Assembly (NCBI RefSeq): GCF_021731785.1
Contig: NZ_JAKFWS010000043.1
Span: 1-54,313, forward strand
Origin: Methylocystis sp.
Lineage (GTDB): Bacteria > Pseudomonadota > Alphaproteobacteria > Rhizobiales > Beijerinckiaceae
Direction: 5' to 3'
Length of the DNA stretch: 54,313 bases
The notes under the pieces were generated by a model that was not told where the DNA came from, ran no database searches, and saw only the letters and a list, made by a program, of their open reading frames with translations. How positions within the stretch are numbered: position 1 is the stretch's first letter; each line of letters opens with the position of its first letter. Shown here piece after piece: positions 9,410 through 17,695 of the stretch. A program made the position numbers and the translations under genes.

Positions 9410-10299
9410 TTGACCAGCTCGCCGAATGAAAAACCTGCGTATGCCGCCATTTCTGGCACGAGCGAGGTCTCCGTCATTCCCGGCTGCGTGTTCACCTCCA
9501 ATACGACGAGCTCGCCCGTACCTCCGGGGCGGTCGTCGTATCGGAAGTCGGCGCGACTTACGCCGCGACAGCCGAGAGCTCGATGAGCCTCAAGCGCCAA
9601 ATGTTGGACCTCTTGGTAAATATTCAGTTTAAGATTCGCCGGAAGTACGTGTTTCGAACCCCCCTTGGCGTATTTGGCGTGATAGTCGTACCATCCGCCG
9701 TCGGCGGCGAGAATTTCGATCACGTCCAGCGCCTTGTCGTTCATGACAGCGCAGGTGAGTTCGCGCCCTGCGATGAACTGCTCCGCCAGCATCATGTCGC
9801 CGTGCGTCCAGTCCGGTCGCCACAATTCCTGCGGTGGATGTTCTTGGCCCTCGTGGACGATGAAAACCCCGAAGGAAGAGCCTTCCGACACTGGCTTGAG
9901 CACATAGGGCGGGGTCAGCGCATGCGCCTTCGCGGCGTCGAGCCTGTGCAGTACGCGTCCTTTCGGCACGGGAACGCCAGCCGCCGACATCACCGTCTTG
10001 GCGACGTCCTTTTTCATCGCCACTGAAGAGGCCAGCACGCCGGAATGCGTGTAGGGGACGCCGAGAAGCTCCAGCACGCCCTGAATGCAGCCATCCTCGC
10101 CGAATTTGCCGTGCAGCGCGTTGAAGGCGACATCCGGTTTGAGCGCCGCGACGACATTCGCCACGTCATGGCCGGCGTCGACGCGCGTCACCTTAAATCC
10201 CTGCTCTTCGAGCGCCTTCGCGCAAGCCTCGCCCGATCGCAGGGAAATTTCGCGTTCGGCGGAGAGTCCGCCCATCAGAACGGCGACATGTTTGGTCAT
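9376..10299 (-). CDS. ddl: D-alanine--D-alanine ligase
   Basis: This ATP-grasp enzyme joins two D-alanines for the peptidoglycan stem peptide. The 307-residue protein starts with KHVAVLMGGLSAEREISL, has the ATP-grasp loop KPVSEGSSFGVFIV, and near the C terminus VLEVNTQPGMTETSLVPEMA, which holds the magnesium ligands and substrate-binding residues. It is of the DdlB type by length and location next to ftsQ. The toxin gene of a toxin-antitoxin pair lies 23 bases upstream, where murB would normally be. Confidence 0.95.
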   Translation of the reverse strand: MTKHVAVLMGGLSAEREISLRSGEACAKALEEQGFKVTRVDAGHDVANVVAALKPDVAFNALHGKFGEDGCIQGVLELLGVPYTHSGVLASSVAMKKDVAKTVMSAAGVPVPKGRVLHRLDAAKAHALTPPYVLKPVSEGSSFGVFIVHEGQEHPPQELWRPDWTHGDMMLAEQFIAGRELTCAVMNDKALDVIEILAADGGWYDYHAKYAKGGSKHVLPANLKLNIYQEVQHLALEAHRALGCRGVSRADFRYDDRPGGTGELVVLEVNTQPGMTETSLVPEMAAYAGFSFGELVKWMVEDASCDR

Positions 10300-10322
10300 G
10301 CTCGGCCTTTGCTAAAAAAGCG

Positions 10323-10676
10323 TTAGCGCCCGATGAAGGATTTCACCATGTCGAAGACAATGTCGGCTTGTTCGGGCTTCAACTGGCCGGCGCGCCTTAT
10401 AATGCGGGATGGTTCGATGTTGGTGATTTTGGCGGGTCTGACGATCGATGGCGACGACAAGCCGGCGCGAGCGAGGTCGTTAATCTCAAGATCATTCGAA
10501 CGGCGCGAATGCAACGCGCTGGTGATCATCACGACCCAAACACAGTCTTGCGAATGAACCTTGGCGTTGGAGACCACGAGCGCAGGGCGTCGCTTCTCGG
10601 CGAATTGGTCGGCATAGGGAAAGGGGACGACAATCACCTCTCCCGGCGCATACCGAGCTTTGTCAGAGGTCGCCAT
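10323..10676 (-). CDS. PemK/MazF-type toxin
   Basis: The 117-residue product resembles the PemK/MazF/Kid family of sequence-specific endoribonucleases: it opens with YAPGEVIVVPFPYADQFAEK, continues RRPALVVSN, and has VVMITSALH and the strand region SSPSIVRPAKITNIEPSRI. The ATG at 10676 overlaps the end of the upstream antitoxin gene by 14 bases, the usual coupling for such pairs; an ATG at 10685 would also fit. The pair is inserted between murB and ddl. Cleavage specificity cannot be read from the sequence. Confidence 0.85.
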   Translation of the reverse strand: MATSDKARYAPGEVIVVPFPYADQFAEKRRPALVVSNAKVHSQDCVWVVMITSALHSRRSNDLEINDLARAGLSSPSIVRPAKITNIEPSRIIRRAGQLKPEQADIVFDMVKSFIGR

Positions 10677-10926
10677 AGGCCTCATCGTCAATCTCGCTCG
10701 ACCACTCGCCGAATGTCGCGAAAGGATCGTCGCTCTCGGTGGGCGCGCCTCTCTCGATGCGCACGCCGGCTTCATCAAACACGTAACGAAGCCTGTCGCC
10801 CGGCTTTATCTGCAAGCGCTCGCGCACTTCTCGCGGCAGCACTGTCTGGCTCTTGACAGAGACTTTTGAGTAAACCGGTTTTTGCTTCGCTGACGCCAAG
10901 GACGAGTTCTCAGATTGTCTTACCAA
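10663..10926 (-). CDS. AbrB/MazE-type antitoxin
   Basis: The product (up to 87 residues) holds a swapped-hairpin AbrB/SpoVT DNA-binding domain: YSKVSVKSQTVLPREVRERL followed by QIKPGDRLRYVFDEAGVRIE. The acidic tail ESDDPFATFGEWSSEIDDEA is the part expected to bind and neutralise the toxin. It precedes and overlaps the toxin gene, so it should be made first and probably autoregulates the pair. No ATG or GTG fits the frame; TTG at 10926 or TTG at 10899 is the likely start. Confidence 0.82.
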   Translation of the reverse strand: MVRQSENSSLASAKQKPVYSKVSVKSQTVLPREVRERLQIKPGDRLRYVFDEAGVRIERGAPTESDDPFATFGEWSSEIDDEAYGDL

Positions 10927-10985
10927 CTTACCGACTTACGCCAATCGGCGCAAGCGCTGCCGGGGCCCCTCACCCGCGCAGCCAT

Positions 10986-11906
10986 TCAAGCGACGCCGAT
11001 GCGCTTGATCTCCCAATGCAGCTCGACTCCGCTCGTCTCACGCACGCGCCGGCGCACCTCTTCGCCAAGCGACTCAATGTCGGCGGCGGTCGCGCGCCCG
11101 CGGTTGATCAGAAAATTGCAATGCATCTCGCTCACCTGGGCGTCGCCGACGACGAGGCCGCGACAGCCGGCCGCGTCGATCAATTGCCACGCCTTGCGGC
11201 CTTCCGGATTCTTGAAGGTCGAGCCGCCGGTTTTTTCCCTGATCGGCTGCGAGGCTTCGCGCGCCGCGGTGATGCGCTCCATCTCGGCGAGGATCGTCGC
11301 CGGATCGCCGGGACGGCCCTGAAAGAGCGCCTGGGTGAAGATCACATCGTCGGGCGCCGAACAATGGCGATAGGAATAGCCGAGATCGGCGTTGGAAAAG
11401 ACGCGGATGTGGCCGGCGCTATCGACGCCACGGGCTTCGATCAGCGCGTCTTTCGTCTCGCCGCCATGGGCGCCGGCGTTCATCCGCAACGCGCCGCCGA
11501 TGGCGCCGGGAATGCCGCGATAAAAGGCAAGACCGTCGATCCCGGCTTCGGCGGCGGCGCGCGCCGCTTTCACGTCGGGAACGGCGGCGCCGACGCGCAG
11601 CCTGCAACCGTCTTCGACGACCGTCTCGCCAAAGCCCTTCGCCGAAAGCCGAATGACCACGCCTTCGACGCCGCCGTCGCGCACGATGAGATTGGAGCCG
11701 AGCCCAACGACGGTCACCGGAATTTCGCGGGGCGCTTGCGCGAGGAAGTAGGAAAGGTCGGCTTCGTCGGCCGGCATGAAGAGAATCTGCGCCGGCCCGC
11801 CGACGCGAAACCAGGTCAAAGGCGCGAGCGGCTCATTCGCGGCAATGCGTCCGCGCAATTGCGGCATGGCCGCGGCGATGTCGGCGGAAATGTCAGGAAA
11901 GGTCAT
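10986..11906 (-). CDS. murB: UDP-N-acetylenolpyruvoylglucosamine reductase
   Basis: MurB is the FAD enzyme that reduces UDP-GlcNAc-enolpyruvate to UDP-MurNAc. The 306-residue protein shows [27 protein letters not shown], the FAD-binding [24 protein letters not shown], and [12 protein letters not shown], then [10 protein letters not shown] near the C terminus. The domain pattern and length fit. In many relatives murC lies upstream and ddl directly downstream; here a toxin-antitoxin pair separates murB from ddl, and murC is not adjacent. Confidence 0.95.
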   Translation of the reverse strand: MTFPDISADIAAAMPQLRGRIAANEPLAPLTWFRVGGPAQILFMPADEADLSYFLAQAPREIPVTVVGLGSNLIVRDGGVEGVVIRLSAKGFGETVVEDGCRLRVGAAVPDVKAARAAAEAGIDGLAFYRGIPGAIGGALRMNAGAHGGETKDALIEARGVDSAGHIRVFSNADLGYSYRHCSAPDDVIFTQALFQGRPGDPATILAEMERITAAREASQPIREKTGGSTFKNPEGRKAWQLIDAAGCRGLVVGDAQVSEMHCNFLINRGRATAADIESLGEEVRRRVRETSGVELHWEIKRIGVA

Positions 11907-12214
11907 GCCGCGCCCAGAAACTTGGTTGAGGCCATGCGCGATCTCCGCCGCTTGGCGTCGCCTCGCGCGTGCTCATCTTCCCAAAAGCAGGTGAGAATGG
12001 AAACGTCGCTCGCGCGTTCTTTAGACCTGAAAGCCTTAAGAATTATGCCAAGTCCGTTGAACGCGTCGTGGAATCTCATGCATAAGCAGACAAAAGCGGC
12101 AAGGCGACGTCGTTTTCAATCCGGTCAGCGCGTGCGGGCGCGAACGCAGCTAGGATCGTCGCGCAAGCGGCCGGCGCTAGATGAACATTAACAGCAGAAG
12201 TTGGGAGACGCTTT
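11907..12214. other. Intergenic region between murB and the zinc-ribbon gene
   Basis: About 308 bases between divergent genes. No convincing gene is seen; it should carry the promoters for murB (leftward) and the small zinc-ribbon gene (rightward). No recognised operator or RNA motif was found. Confidence 0.4.
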
Positions 12215-12484
12215 ATGCCCCAAGGCATTCGATTCACCGCCGTTTTTAATGTCTCTGCGCTGCCGGCGCTGATCCCGGGAGGCTGGTATATCGGGTTTGC
12301 ATGCAAACAGTGCCGCCAGCACTTCGCCATTCTGCACGAACCGACCGGCACAGGAACTCTCGAGATATCCGGACCAGCCTCGTTCAGCGCCACTTGCCCG
12401 AACTGCGACGCACGCGGCGACTATTCAGCAACCGAACTTGTCCAGTTTCAGGCCGCCCAGGGAGGTCCTTCGTCAACTGCGTAG
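12215..12484 (+). CDS. Small zinc-ribbon protein, unknown function
   Basis: I do not recognise a named family. The 89-residue product has two cysteine pairs, CKQC near residue 31 and CPNC near residue 64, spaced as in a treble-clef or zinc-ribbon fold, with hydrophobic strands between them. The ATG at 12215 has GGGA eight bases upstream. There is no signal peptide. The gene is convergent with the PLP-lyase gene and overlaps its 3' end by 12 bases. Role could be nucleic acid or protein binding, but nothing here decides it. Confidence 0.6.
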   Translation: MPQGIRFTAVFNVSALPALIPGGWYIGFACKQCRQHFAILHEPTGTGTLEISGPASFSATCPNCDARGDYSATELVQFQAAQGGPSSTA

Positions 12485-13873
12485 AAACCGCTCGCAACCA
12501 TCGGCCGGTTCGTAGTGCGCGGTGAAATGTCTGAGAAACGGCGCTTGTTCGGTGATCCGGTAAGCCTTGATCGAGGCGCGCTGACGCCAAACGACATCCA
12601 GCGTTTCGATCAGATAGTCGAAGTGACTTTGCGTATAGACTCGGCGAGGGAAAGCCAATCGCACCAACTCATGCGGCGCGGCGATTTCCCCGCCGCCGTC
12701 TGGCGCAGGCTTGCCGAACATCACGCTGCCGAGTTCGACGGCGCGAATCCCGCCTTCAAGATAGAGCGCGTTGACCAGCCCGATGCCGGGATAGTCGCTG
12801 GCGTGGAGATGCGGGCAGAAGGCGGCCGCGTCGATAAAGATGGCGTGGCCGCCGGCCGGGCGGACGATCGGTATGCCGCGCGCGATCGCCGCCGACGCCA
12901 GATATTCGACGGTGGCATGACGATAGCGCTGATAGTCATATTCCAGCGCTTCCATCAGGCCGACCGAGATCGCTTCGAGATCGCGACCGGCGAGACCGCC
13001 GTAGGTGGGAAATCCTTCGGTCAGGATGAGCAGGTTGCGGAAGTCGTCGGCCCAATCATCATTGTTGCAGGCGAGAAAGCCGCCGATATTGGCCAGCCCG
13101 TCTTTCTTTGCGCTCATCGTCGCCCCATCGGCGAACGAAAACATCTCTCTTGCAATATCGAGCAGGCTTCGGTCCGCGAAGCCCTGCTCGCGCTCTTTTA
13201 TGAAGAAGGCGTTTTCGGCAAAACGGCAAGCGTCGAGGATCAGCGGGATGTTATGCCTGTCCAGCAATTCCTTGACGCGCCGGATATTCTCCATGGAAAC
13301 CGGCTGACCGCCTCCGCTGTTGTTGGTCACGGTGATCATGCAGAAGGGAATATTCGCGGCGCCCTCGGCCTCGATCGCTTGCGCGAGTCTGTCGAGGTCC
13401 ATGTTCCCCTTGAACAGCTTCTCGGACTGGAGATCGCGCGCTGCGGCCGACGGCAAATCCGTCGCGATGGCGCCGACATATTCGATATTCGCCCGCGTCG
13501 TGTCGAAATGGCCGTTATTGGGAACGACGTTCCCGGCTTTCAGACGAGTCGCAGCGAGAATGCGCTCCGCGGCGCGCCCCTGATGCGTCGGAAAAATATG
13601 CCTGAAACCGGTAATTTCGCGCACGGTTTGCTCGAACCGCCGCCAGGAGCGGCTGCCCGCATAGCTTTCGTCGCCGAGCATCAGCGCCGACCACTGGCGG
13701 TCGGACATCGCGCCCGTGCCGCTATCGGTCAACAAGTCGATGGTGACGCACTCGGCGTCCAAGAGGAAGACATTGTTGAAGGCCTTGGCCAGAAGGCCTT
13801 CGCGCGCGCCACGCGTCGTGATCGGCAGCGCTTCGGTCATCTTGATGCGAAACGGCTCGATAATCGTTCTCAC
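12473..13873 (-). CDS. Tryptophanase-like PLP-dependent beta-eliminating lyase
   Basis: The 466-residue protein belongs to the tryptophanase/tyrosine phenol-lyase family, which split an aromatic amino acid into pyruvate, ammonia and indole or phenol. It starts near EPFRIK, has DLLTDSGTGAMSDRQW, the substrate region PTHQGRAAE, and the PLP lysine Lys257 in MSAKKDGLANIGGFLA. Three positions that set specificity in the family are Asp124 (GHFDTTR), Leu381 (RAVELG) and His449 (LRHFTA). Known tryptophanases have Asp, Ile and His there, and tyrosine phenol-lyases Thr, Arg and Phe. I therefore infer a tryptophanase-type pocket, though stretches such as AMSDRQW and NIGGFL look like phenol-lyase. The start is GTG at 13873; ATG at 13840 is a fallback. 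Confidence 0.85.
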   Translation of the reverse strand: MRTIIEPFRIKMTEALPITTRGAREGLLAKAFNNVFLLDAECVTIDLLTDSGTGAMSDRQWSALMLGDESYAGSRSWRRFEQTVREITGFRHIFPTHQGRAAERILAATRLKAGNVVPNNGHFDTTRANIEYVGAIATDLPSAAARDLQSEKLFKGNMDLDRLAQAIEAEGAANIPFCMITVTNNSGGGQPVSMENIRRVKELLDRHNIPLILDACRFAENAFFIKEREQGFADRSLLDIAREMFSFADGATMSAKKDGLANIGGFLACNNDDWADDFRNLLILTEGFPTYGGLAGRDLEAISVGLMEALEYDYQRYRHATVEYLASAAIARGIPIVRPAGGHAIFIDAAAFCPHLHASDYPGIGLVNALYLEGGIRAVELGSVMFGKPAPDGGGEIAAPHELVRLAFPRRVYTQSHFDYLIETLDVVWRQRASIKAYRITEQAPFLRHFTAHYEPADGCERFLRS

Positions 13874-14025
13874 GGGATTGCTCGCGTCTCATTGAAAGCA
13901 GAGACCGACACGGCTCTTTCGACCTGGGTGTCGCGTGATATTCAAATGGGCATCGTCGCGGGCCAGGTCCAATGAACCTTTTGCGCGGCCCACGCCGCTG
14001 GCGCTGCGCCGCTCATGGGCGAAAA

Positions 14026-15336
14026 CTACTGCGCTCCAAGCCGCCCGAAAAATCTGCGAACCGAATTTGCGGTGCGCTTTAGAAAGCCCGAAAAGCCGCC
14101 GGGCTTCCCTGTCGAATGACGGACGCCGTTTTTTTCGTTCGCCTGCTGTTTCGGTTTGGCGTCGACATTGGCGTTTGGCGCATGTCGCTTCGGCTCGGAA
14201 GCGTTTTGCCCTGGTCCTGGCCCGCCCCCCTCAGGCGATCTTTCAGACTCGACGGACGCCGGCTTGCCAGTTGAATCCTTTTCGGGCTTTGCCGGCGACA
14301 CGGCTGCTTTGGGCCCCTCCGGAACGGGCGCAGGCGCAGATGCGGCAGGCGCAGCCGCATCGCCATGCCCAGCGGAGGAAGAAGGAGCCTCGGGTGCCGG
14401 CTGAGGACGCGGCGCAGCAGTCGGATTCTGCATTGAATTTGGCGGCGCTTCGGCTGGGGGCGCAGGAATTGCGGCGGCGTCGCCAGGCTTTGCGGGCGCG
14501 GCGTCGGCCGGACGAGCCGTCGAATCGCTTGGCGGCGTGCCGCGATTGGCGCCAGGGCGATCCGGCGGCGGCTTCGCAGTCTCCACGCCTTGCGACGGAG
14601 CTGCTTGGCTCGGATGAGCGTTTTCTTTTCCCGCAGGCCGCGCCGCCTTTTTGGTCGGCGCGGCGCTTGGCGCGCCGCGATCAAAGCCGCGCGGAGAGTC
14701 GACGGAACTCCAGAGCGCGGTTTTGAGGCCAATGACGGAAACCAAGCCAACGACGGCCACGCCGGCGATTGCGACTATTCGAGCGGCGCCGCGCGGGCCC
14801 CGCTTGCTGACAGTCGCCGCTTCGCCAAGGCTGACGAGAGGGCCAACGGCTCCAGGCGAAACATCGTCACTGGCGCCGGCCTGGCGGTCCGCAGATGCGC
14901 CTTGCATCGACAGGCTGATGTCGTCTGTGGCGACAAGAGCGCGCATGGACGCGGGTTTGGCCTCGGCGCTCGAAGGGTCGCCTCCAACAGCCAAAATTTC
15001 GGCTTCTTCCGATCTGGCGCCAATCTCTCGTCGCCGCTCTTCCTTCTGATGACGCTGAAAGCCCTCGACGAGCCAATTGTCGACGAGAACTTCCCTGCCT
15101 GCCGCATCCTTGCGATCGCCGGCGGGGGACTGATGACGCGCCGCTTTTGCGAGCTCTTCCGCTTGCCGGCGCCTGAATGCTTCGGCGACCCAATTATCGC
15201 CCGACATGTCCGACGCGGGACGCGCTTCGATCGTTTCGGCGTCGCCCTGACGCGAGGCGCGCTGGCTCAGTAGCCGCGCCTCTTCGCGACGTTTAACGGC
15301 GCCGAGAGTCCAATCACTTTCGAGAATTTCTTCCAA
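14026..15336 (-). CDS. Unrecognised one-helix protein with internal W-repeats and Pro/Ala-rich domain
   Basis: No family is recognised. The 436-residue product has three N-terminal repeat units centred on Trp9, Trp49 and Trp88: SDWTLGAVKRREEA, DNWVAEAFRRRQAEE and DNWLVEGFQRHQKEE, 40 and 39 residues apart. One transmembrane helix spans about 184-204, followed by some 180 residues rich in Pro, Ala, Lys and Ser, and a basic tail LKRTANSVRRFFGRLG that could form an amphipathic helix. With no signal peptide, the repeats are probably cytoplasmic and the Pro-rich part periplasmic. The start is TTG at 15336, with GGGG at good spacing upstream. Composition resembles divisome or Tol/TonB-like linkers, but that is only a resemblance. 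Confidence 0.65.
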   Translation of the reverse strand: MEEILESDWTLGAVKRREEARLLSQRASRQGDAETIEARPASDMSGDNWVAEAFRRRQAEELAKAARHQSPAGDRKDAAGREVLVDNWLVEGFQRHQKEERRREIGARSEEAEILAVGGDPSSAEAKPASMRALVATDDISLSMQGASADRQAGASDDVSPGAVGPLVSLGEAATVSKRGPRGAARIVAIAGVAVVGLVSVIGLKTALWSSVDSPRGFDRGAPSAAPTKKAARPAGKENAHPSQAAPSQGVETAKPPPDRPGANRGTPPSDSTARPADAAPAKPGDAAAIPAPPAEAPPNSMQNPTAAPRPQPAPEAPSSSAGHGDAAAPAASAPAPVPEGPKAAVSPAKPEKDSTGKPASVESERSPEGGGPGPGQNASEPKRHAPNANVDAKPKQQANEKNGVRHSTGKPGGFSGFLKRTANSVRRFFGRLGAQ

Positions 15337-15745
15337 AACGCATCCCCACTTAGCGGCTCCTCTCCTGCGCCCATGGCTGCAGTGAATTCATCCGGGAGCG
15401 CATGAGGCTTACAGAATGGCGATGCTAGCCGACTGACGTCGTTCGTCAATGATGGTTGTCCTGCTGCGGCCGATCGCCGATCGTGTCGAGACGCGCGCGG
15501 CGCCAGCCGAACGCCGCGTCGCTCGGTGGATGGCTGGGACTCGGCCGGGACGTCGGACGCCAAGCTTACGATGGGTCAGGTATCTGTGGCGCGAAAATGT
15601 CCATTCAGGGTAAGCTCTCGCTGAAAGCGGGTGAATCAACAGAGAGAAACGGATAGGCTGCGGCGACCGGAGCGGACGCGACCGCTCGACATTGAAGCCA
15701 GAGAAAAGCTCGTTCAAAGGTTTTGGGACAAAGGGGAAAACAGCT
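15337..15745. other. Intergenic region between divergent genes
   Basis: About 409 bases without a convincing gene. It should contain the promoters of the W-repeat protein (leftward) and of the lytic transglycosylase (rightward). Open frames here are short and lack ribosome sites. No repeat or RNA element was recognised. Confidence 0.4.
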
Positions 15746-16546
15746 ATGCGGACTGTCCTCAAAATTGCGACTGCGTTCGCGTTTAGTGCGATTATTCATC
15801 CGGCGGCGGCGGCCCAATGCGGACATTCGGCGGCGGGCTTCGAAAATTGGAAGCAGGAATTCGCTCAGGAGGCGCGCGGCCAAGGCATCGGTCAGGCCGG
15901 CATCAGCGCTTTGATGGGGACCCATTACAACGCGGCGACGATTTCCGCCGATCGCGGCCAAAAGAGCTTCCGCCTGTCGCTCGACCAATTCTTAGCGAAA
16001 CGCGGCGGCCCGGCGATTGTGGCGCGCGGGCGCGCGCTCAAGCACTCCTACGGCGGGCTCTTCTCCCAAATCGAGCAGCGCTATGGCGTGCCGCCGGGAC
16101 CGCTTCTCGCCATTTGGGGGATGGAGACGGGGTTTGGCGCCGTGCATGGCAATCAGCATGCGCTTTCGGCGGTGGCGACGCTCGCCTATGACTGCCGCCG
16201 TTCCGACTATTTCACCGATCAGCTATACGCCGCGCTGACATTGGTCGATCGCGGCGCGTTGGCGCCCAACGCTCGAGGTTCGATGCATGGCGAGATCGGC
16301 CATACGCAGTTCCTCCCGAAAAATATTCTGAACTACGGCGGCGGGGGAAATCTGGACAACGCCGCCGCGGCGCTTAACGCCACCGCGAACTTCCTTCACG
16401 CCCATGGCTGGCGCGCCGGCGGCGGCTATCAGCCGGGCGAAAGCAATTTCGAGGCGATTCAGGCGTGGAACGCCGCCACTGTCTATCAGCGCGCGATTGC
16501 GCAGATCGGCCGACAGATCGATGGCGGAGGGGCCTCGCCGCAGTAG
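15746..16546 (+). CDS. Lytic murein transglycosylase, MltB family
   Basis: The product (266 residues) cleaves peptidoglycan glycan strands non-hydrolytically in the periplasm. It has a Sec signal peptide (FAFSAIIHPAAAA, cut near residue 23), then the MltB-type domain: FENWKQEF, the catalytic Glu127 in LAIWGMETGFG, and GEIGHTQFLPKNIL. It has no lipobox at the cleavage site, so it is probably soluble. The ATG at 15746 has AAGGGGA eight bases upstream; an earlier in-frame ATG at 15692 lacks one. The peptidoglycan-binding domain seen in longer relatives is absent. Confidence 0.9.
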   Translation: MRTVLKIATAFAFSAIIHPAAAAQCGHSAAGFENWKQEFAQEARGQGIGQAGISALMGTHYNAATISADRGQKSFRLSLDQFLAKRGGPAIVARGRALKHSYGGLFSQIEQRYGVPPGPLLAIWGMETGFGAVHGNQHALSAVATLAYDCRRSDYFTDQLYAALTLVDRGALAPNARGSMHGEIGHTQFLPKNILNYGGGGNLDNAAAALNATANFLHAHGWRAGGGYQPGESNFEAIQAWNAATVYQRAIAQIGRQIDGGGASPQ

Positions 16547-16571
16547 CGAAAGCCGACCGCGGCGCTATTCC

Positions 16572-16599
16572 AAAAAAAAGCCGGCGCATCTGCGCCGGC
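16572..16599 (-). terminator. Rho-independent terminator for the exported-protein gene
   Basis: Perfect 9-bp inverted repeat GCCGGCGCA / TGCGCCGGC (16580-16588 and 16591-16599) preceded on the plus strand by eight A residues, which become a U-run after the hairpin in leftward transcripts. It lies about 30 bases past the stop of the gene at 16631-17368. Confidence 0.85.
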
Positions 16600-16630
16600 G
16601 GCATGATCCAGCGCCGAGGCGAATGCGCTT

Positions 16631-17368
16631 TTACTCCGCCGGAGTCGCTTCCGGACCGTGATCCTCATCCGGCGTCGTCGGCGGTGGCGCCGGCGGCGGT
16701 TTGTGCGCTTTGCTTGCGGTCGTTTCGCGACGGCGATGGACGAGATAGATCATGAAGGCAGCCAGCGTGCCAAGACCGAGGGTAAGATAGACGGGGAGGT
16801 CACGCATGAAGCTCTTCCCCACCGAGAAGGGAAAGCGCGACACCCATCGCTCGCCGTGATCGCCCGTGACCGTGACGATGCCGACGAAATAGCCCGGATC
16901 GTCGAATGTATGCTCGAAATTGATCGTGCCGGTCGGATAGCTCTTTGGTTCGCGATAAGCGACGGTGACGGCTTGGAGATCCTCGTTTTCCTTCGCCTCG
17001 CCGCCGACGTCCTTAACGATGCGCAATTCGATTTTCATATCGCGCAGTTCGTCCTGCTCCGCGTCCAACACCATGATCATTGGTCCGGTCGCGGGAATGT
17101 CCTCGCAGAACTCGTTCTTGGACGCTTCTGGCAGATAGCCCGTGAAATTCATGATGTCGGGGCCGATGAACAGACGGCACCGGCCCTCCGCGGCGCCTAG
17201 GCGCCCATGCGCCGAGGCCGGATCGGCCCACCCGGCGACGGCCGCGAGGACGACTGGCAGCAGAGCGAGGCGAACGCCTTGCGCAAAACGGCATACGCCC
17301 CGCGGGGCGAAGCGCGCTTCGCCCCTCTGCGGCGCTGGATGCGCGTCCGGATTTCCACCTTCACGCAT
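16631..17368 (-). CDS. Exported membrane-anchored protein, unknown function
   Basis: No family is recognised with confidence. The 245-residue product has a basic N terminus, a signal sequence (about 32-53, ending DPASA-HG), a periplasmic domain, one transmembrane helix at about 191-210 followed by RRR, and a Pro-rich cytoplasmic tail. The mature N terminus begins with His54, with Cys64 and Cys88 (NEFCEDI) close by and Met73, a set of residues that could bind a metal or form a disulfide. The part TINFEHTFDDPGYFVGIVTV looks like an immunoglobulin-like beta fold. The ATG at 17368 has a strong AGGAGGT ribosome site. A palindrome at 17420-17442 lies in its promoter region. Confidence 0.75.
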   Translation of the reverse strand: MREGGNPDAHPAPQRGEARFAPRGVCRFAQGVRLALLPVVLAAVAGWADPASAHGRLGAAEGRCRLFIGPDIMNFTGYLPEASKNEFCEDIPATGPMIMVLDAEQDELRDMKIELRIVKDVGGEAKENEDLQAVTVAYREPKSYPTGTINFEHTFDDPGYFVGIVTVTGDHGERWVSRFPFSVGKSFMRDLPVYLTLGLGTLAAFMIYLVHRRRETTASKAHKPPPAPPPTTPDEDHGPEATPAE

Positions 17369-17419
17369 GATGACCTCCTGGGTCTTCGTGTGACAAGAAC
17401 ACGCGACTCTCAGAAAATG

Positions 17420-17442
17420 CTGCTTTGCGCCGCACAAAGCAG
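17420..17442. promoter_or_regulatory. Palindrome upstream of the exported-protein gene
   Basis: The arms CTGCTTTG (17420-17427) and CAAAGCAG (17435-17442) form a perfect 8-bp inverted repeat with a 7-base spacer. It lies 52 bases before the ATG at 17368 on the leftward strand, a normal place for an operator. No regulator is identified. Confidence 0.5.
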
Positions 17443-17695
17443 TCCCGTCAAGCTTACGCTTGAAAAAACGTCCTAGTGACGCCTGATGTTTGATGTTAGC
17501 GGATTCCCGGCTATCAGCAAGGGTGCGACGATCGGCCGCCATCCCGCGCTGCGCCATGCGCGCGCCGATTGGGCGGGCGCATGTCTCGGGATCGCCCGGC
17601 CGCCAAGGGAACGTTTCGCGGAGGGCTGGCTTGTGCACCGCGCAAAAATTTGATCAAAATCAGAAAGCTTCGAGGACAAGGCGACGTTCGTGAAG

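Noticed and set aside
10840-10865. CTGTC-N8-GACAG resembling the bio-operon palindromes
   Set aside because: Lies inside the antitoxin coding region and lacks the GTCAAG-N5-CTTGAC core.
12515-13975. Rightward open frame (486 codons) opposite the tryptophanase-like gene
   Set aside because: Mirror of a GC-rich coding strand; the lyase on the other strand has full family motifs.
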